From Aspidapion aeneum (lineage: Eukaryota; Arthropoda; Insecta; Coleoptera; Brentidae), in contig OY755047.1 in assembly GCA_963576565.1 (NCBI GenBank), positions 33,819,851 to 33,883,850 on the forward strand: a stretch of 64,000 bases of DNA, read 5' to 3'. Shown one piece after another: positions 63,254-64,000 of the stretch (position 1 is the stretch's first letter; each line of letters starts with the position of its first letter). Position numbers and translations under genes: made by a program. The notes beneath the pieces were generated by a model. That model did no database searches. It saw only the letters and a list, made by a program, of their open reading frames with translations, and was not told where the DNA came from.

Positions 63254-64000
63254 TCTATCTATCTATTTAGCCTTCTTCGATCCATCTTTGGACATACGCG
63301 TCCCCCAATATCTTCCACTTTTCCCTGTCTGTCGCCGTGTTCATCCATCTAGTTCTCGCATGTTTCCACAAATCGTCCGCCCATCTCATTTGTGGTCTTT
63401 CCCTACTTCTTTTATTTTCTCAAGGTCTCCAGTTTACAATACATTTGTTCCATCAATCGCCTTTCTGTCTGATATTATGACTGGCATATTTCCATTTTAA
63501 TTTTGCTACTCCTCCTCTGATATCCCTTACTTTTGTTTTATGTCTTATCCATTCATTCCCTTTTCTATCCGTTAGCTTTACATGTAACATTTGTCTTTCC
63601 ATTGATCTTTTGGATTTTGTTACCTTATTCATGTTTGATTTTGTGATTGTCCAAGTCTGGGATCCATAGGTACGTACGGGAAGGATACATTGGTCATACA
63701 TGTTTGTTTTAAGGTACTGAGGATATTTCTTTCTTTTTAATATGTAGCTTAATTTACCAAATTCGACCCAGGCCAATCTTACTCGTCTCTTGATTTCAGC
63801 TGTTTGGTGTTCTTTTTTTTTAAATAATTTTTCCCAGGTGTATATTCCTCTAATTGTTCTATTTTTTTCTTGGTTTATTTTGATCATGATATCTTCGTCT
63901 GTGTTTGTTATGATTTTAGTTTTAGTGTAGTTCATACTCAAGCCTATATTTTTAGAGGCTGTGTCAAGTTCTTCCAGCATTTTTATCAGTGCTTCTTTCT
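63254..64000 (-). pseudogene. RTE-like LINE, 3' part (runs off the right edge)
   Basis: The minus frame at 63453-63980 begins in the RT C-terminal part (MLEELDTASKNIGLSMNYTK, the segment after the active site) and continues through EIKRRVRLAWVEFGKLSYIL, ILPVRTYGSQTWTITKSN and NEWIRHKTKVRDIRGG to ASHNIRQKGD. Shifted frames then carry the end of the protein to about 63270, followed by a (TAGA)n tail at 63254-63268. Same family as the fragment at 11.6-12.1 kb. The RT active site is outside the window. Confidence 0.85.

Overview
The window is a 64-kb piece of an insect-type nuclear genome. It is AT-rich with long gene-poor stretches, is dominated by transposable elements, and holds one recognisable host exon. 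The insect assignment rests on the element mix: BEL/Pao and Ty3/gypsy LTR elements, CR1-like, RTE-like and RNase H-bearing LINEs, mariners, a tRNA-derived SINE and many long-inverted-repeat elements. A TCAGT-type initiator in the gypsy LTR and a nicotinic-receptor exon that reads like insect alpha/beta subunits agree with it. A beetle is plausible, but the sequence does not prove an order.

Layout, left to right. 1-2136: 3' end of a BEL/Pao element, with an open integrase frame and a tentative 3' LTR. 2137-8635: AT-rich DNA with a hammerhead-like repeat near 3.4 kb and a ~425-bp tandem repeat split by a mariner. 9.4-10.1 and 11.6-12.1 kb: LINE 3' ends. 14360-14496 (minus): a spliced exon encoding M2 to M3 of a nicotinic acetylcholine receptor subunit, between small MITEs. 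14.7-24.1 kb: MITEs, a decayed LINE RT, a second mariner family, and a 201-bp near-perfect palindrome at 22.2 kb. 24.2-26.3 kb: a mariner broken by a TIR element, which contains a hairpin element carrying a tRNA-like sequence. 28.2-36.9 kb: an element with ~340-bp terminal inverted repeats that sits in a ~140-bp tandem repeat and was later hit by a nearly intact Ty3/gypsy element. 37-41.3 kb: a foldback MITE, a LINE scrap and inverted arrays of ~118-bp repeats. 41983-48848 (minus): a BEL/Pao element with paired LTRs and a target duplication but broken genes. 49.2 kb: an intact SINE. 50.3-55.4 kb (minus): a nearly full-length CR1-like LINE with two open ORFs. 55.7-59.5 kb: a long-inverted-repeat element split by a pogo-like remnant that holds an RTE-like LINE. 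60.2-64.0 kb: RNase H LINE tail, hairpin, mariner, a possible unknown exon, and an RTE-like LINE on the minus strand.

How it fits together. No multi-gene host pathway is visible. If the receptor exon belongs to a working gene, much of the window could be intron of that minus-strand gene, enlarged by nested insertions. The elements closest to intact are the CR1-like LINE and the gypsy element, whose pol has one in-frame stop. The BEL element keeps good LTRs, but its reverse transcriptase lacks the catalytic YxDD box. Insertion order can be read from the nesting: tandem repeat, then TIR element, then gypsy at 28-37 kb; and foldback, then pogo-like, then RTE-like LINE at 56-59 kb.

All calls come from reading the sequence and the translated frames by eye. 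Element boundaries are exact only where target duplications or terminal repeats are stated.
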